A DNA stretch of 64,000 bases from Aristolochia californica (taxonomy: Eukaryota > Streptophyta > Magnoliopsida > Piperales > Aristolochiaceae), in assembly GCA_029961685.1 (NCBI GenBank), contig JARWKL010000004.1, positions 26,851,610-26,915,609 of the forward strand, given 5' to 3'. How positions within the stretch are numbered: the stretch's first letter is position 1; the number at the start of each line of letters is the position of its first letter. Shown here piece after piece: positions 62,036-64,000 of the stretch. The notes below the pieces were generated by a model. The model made no database searches, was not told the origin of the DNA, and was given only the letters and a program-made list of their open reading frames with translations. The position numbers were made by a program, and so were the translations under genes.

Positions 62036-64000
62036 CAAAATGGCTTGAGTTTTCACTTTCCATTTATCTCGTAAACAAAAAGATAAGGCAAATAGAACAC
62101 TACAAAATTAAAATTTCAGAGTTTATGTATGGAAAAAATTAAAAACAATAACAAATGTAACAAAATAAAATTTATTCACACACCAAAATTGAACCCTAAT
62201 AGTTTGGAATTTTATAAGAAAGAGATTTCTAATTCTCAAGTGAACGTGTGGTGGGATATTTACCCGAGTCAAACAAGCCATTTTTTAACCCATTTACATA
62301 AGGCTGACCTAACAATCATAGATGATTGTAAATTAATTTATTTGCCAATCATGCGTAAGGGACTATATTTTTTTAAGAAAAGACTTATGAATTGGAAGTC
62401 ACCACTCAGTAAAAATCCCATGCCTCCCCCTTTTCCAGATGATTGCAAAATCTAATATATAAAAACTAAAAGAGTTTAAAATTCCTAAAAGTTACATTGA
62501 CTTTTTGGAATAATCTCTCTCAACAGTTGTGCATTTCAATTTAAGATGTATACTTTTCTCTTAAATCGAAACTTGAGTTCTCACTTTCCATTTCTCTCGT
62601 AAACAAAAAGATAAGGCGTTTAAATCACAACAAAATGAAAATTTTATTTATCTAAAGAAAAAATTTAAAACAATAACAAATGTAAGTAAGGAAAATTTAT
62701 TCACTCACCACAAATGAACACAAAAGTTTTGTTATCCAAGTTTGGGAAATTCCACTAGTTCAACCCCAATAGCTCTGAATTTTATAAGAAAAAGATTTCT
62801 AATTGATTGTAAAACGTTTTAAATATGTATATGCATACTCGAAACATGTTAAAGATGTAAATGACCTATGGATCCAAACCATTTAGTGGGAACAACAAAT
62901 TCTCATTAAATTTTCAAGTGAACGTGCGGTGGAATAAGTACCCGATTCAAACAAGCCATTATTTTGCCCATTAACAAGAAGTTGATCTAACAATCATAGC
63001 TGATTGTAGAGAGCTTTATCGGTCAATCATGAATAACGGGCTAGTTTTTTTGTAAGAAATGACTTAAGGATTTGGAGTTAATACTCTGTTAAAAATACCT
63101 TGCCTCCCCCTTTTCCCGATGATTGCAAAACCTAATATATAAAAACTTAAAGTTTTTACAATCACTAAAAGTTACAAAGACTTTATGGAGTTTTCTCTCT
63201 CTACATTTTTGCATTTCCACTTTAGATGTATTCGTTTTTATTAAATCAAAACTAGAGTTTTCGCTTTCCATTTATTTCATAAGCAAAAAGATAAGGCAAA
63301 TAGGAAATGAAAATTTTAGAGTTTACATATAGAAAAAGTTAAAAAAAATAAAAAATGTAAGTAAAGAAAATTTATTAACACACCACATTGAAAAAAAAAA
63401 TTTGTTATCCAAGTTTGGGAAATTCCACTAGTTCAATCCAAATAGCTTGAAATTCTATAAGAAAGATATTTCTAATTGTTCCTAACATAGTTCAAATATG
63501 GATATGCATGCTCGAAACATGTTAAATATGCAAATAATCTATGGATCCAAACCTTTTAAATCGAACAATAAATACTTATTAAATTCTCAAGTGAACGCCC
63601 AGTGGGATATTTACCTGAGTCAAACTAGCCCTTATTTTTCCCATTTTCAAAAGGTTGACCTTACAATCATAGACAATAGTAAAGTGATTTATCAGTCAAT
63701 AAAGAGTAATGGGCTACATTTTTGTAAAAAATAACTTAAGGATTGAGAGTCAACATTTTCCAGAGGATTGCAAAACCTAATATATAAAAAAAATGTTTAC
63801 AATCCCTAAAAGTTACAGAGACTTTTTGGAATTATCTCTCTCTACATTTGTGCATTTCCATTTTAAATGTGTACTTTTTTATTAAATTAAAACTTGTTGT
63901 TTCACTTTCCATTTATCTTGTAAACAAAATGGCAAATAAAAGTGAATTTATTAGAGTTTATGTAAGTAAAAAATTAAAAACATTAACAAATGTAAGTAAA
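62036..64000 (-). repeat. Inverted satellite arm
   Basis: From about 62,040 the sequence reads as the reverse complement of the satellite (GAGTTTTCACTTTCC, ATGGATCCAAACC, GTTATCCAAGTTTGGGAAATTCC). The last motif occurs at 62,731 and 63,403, so the period is still about 671 bp. The first inverted copy has deletions of about 50 bp near 62,186 and about 130 bp near 62,230. The arm runs out of the window at 64,000. These copies look more diverged than the forward ones nearby. Confidence 0.9.

Noticed and set aside
62129..62455. 108-codon plus-strand frame
   Set aside because: It lies wholly in the inverted satellite arm and corresponds to the same chance frame as the minus-strand ones in the forward array.

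Overview
The window looks like plant nuclear heterochromatin. About 56.6 kb is one family of AT-rich tandem satellite DNA with a monomer of about 675 bp (roughly 84 copies, many rearranged). The array is interrupted once, at about 19,703-27,129, by a decayed endogenous pararetrovirus (family Caulimoviridae). Such integrants are known from vascular plants, so the host is most likely an angiosperm; the species cannot be told from the sequence. No intact cellular gene, tRNA, rRNA or CRISPR array was seen.

Layout. 1-19,702: satellite on the + strand, including a four-monomer higher-order repeat (3,153-8,556) and a two-monomer duplication (about 13,271-15,620). 19,703-27,129: viral insert. 27,130-62,035: satellite in the same orientation, with a partial 2.7-kb duplication (29,217-33,420), five copies of a three-monomer repeat of about 2,026 bp (33,703-43,821), a four- to five-monomer repeat (43,822-52,670), then less ordered monomers. 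Near 62,040 the array turns round and runs as its reverse complement to the window end.

The viral insert reads left to right: a tRNA-Met primer binding site (19,749-19,760); an ORF VII-position frame with no 5' ATG (19,828-20,586); a 30K-type movement protein (20,579-21,313); a short broken frame (21,310-21,535); a coiled-coil virion-associated-like protein (21,522-21,941); two adjacent small frames of 69 and 71 codons that look like paralogues of each other (21,938-22,147 and 22,149-22,364); a capsid protein with a CCHC zinc knuckle (22,361-24,116); about 180 bp where the protease/reverse transcriptase/RNase H gene should be but is missing; a translational-transactivator-like frame (24,295-25,802); a promoter with TATA box (26,103); and a long leader with short upstream ORFs and plant-like splice donors. 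The gene order matches caulimoviruses and soymoviruses. Most neighbouring frames overlap by ATGA or a few bases, which suits translation by reinitiation from one polycistronic RNA, the known role of the transactivator.

The copy is dead: ORF VII, the movement protein, the 21,310 frame, the capsid and the transactivator frames carry stops and/or frameshifts, while the three smallest middle frames are intact. The most notable points are the tandem pair of 70-residue ORFs, the lack of any polymerase gene, the AUG-less first frame behind a splice-acceptor-like sequence, and a satellite higher-order repeat whose founding monomer appears to be a recombinant.
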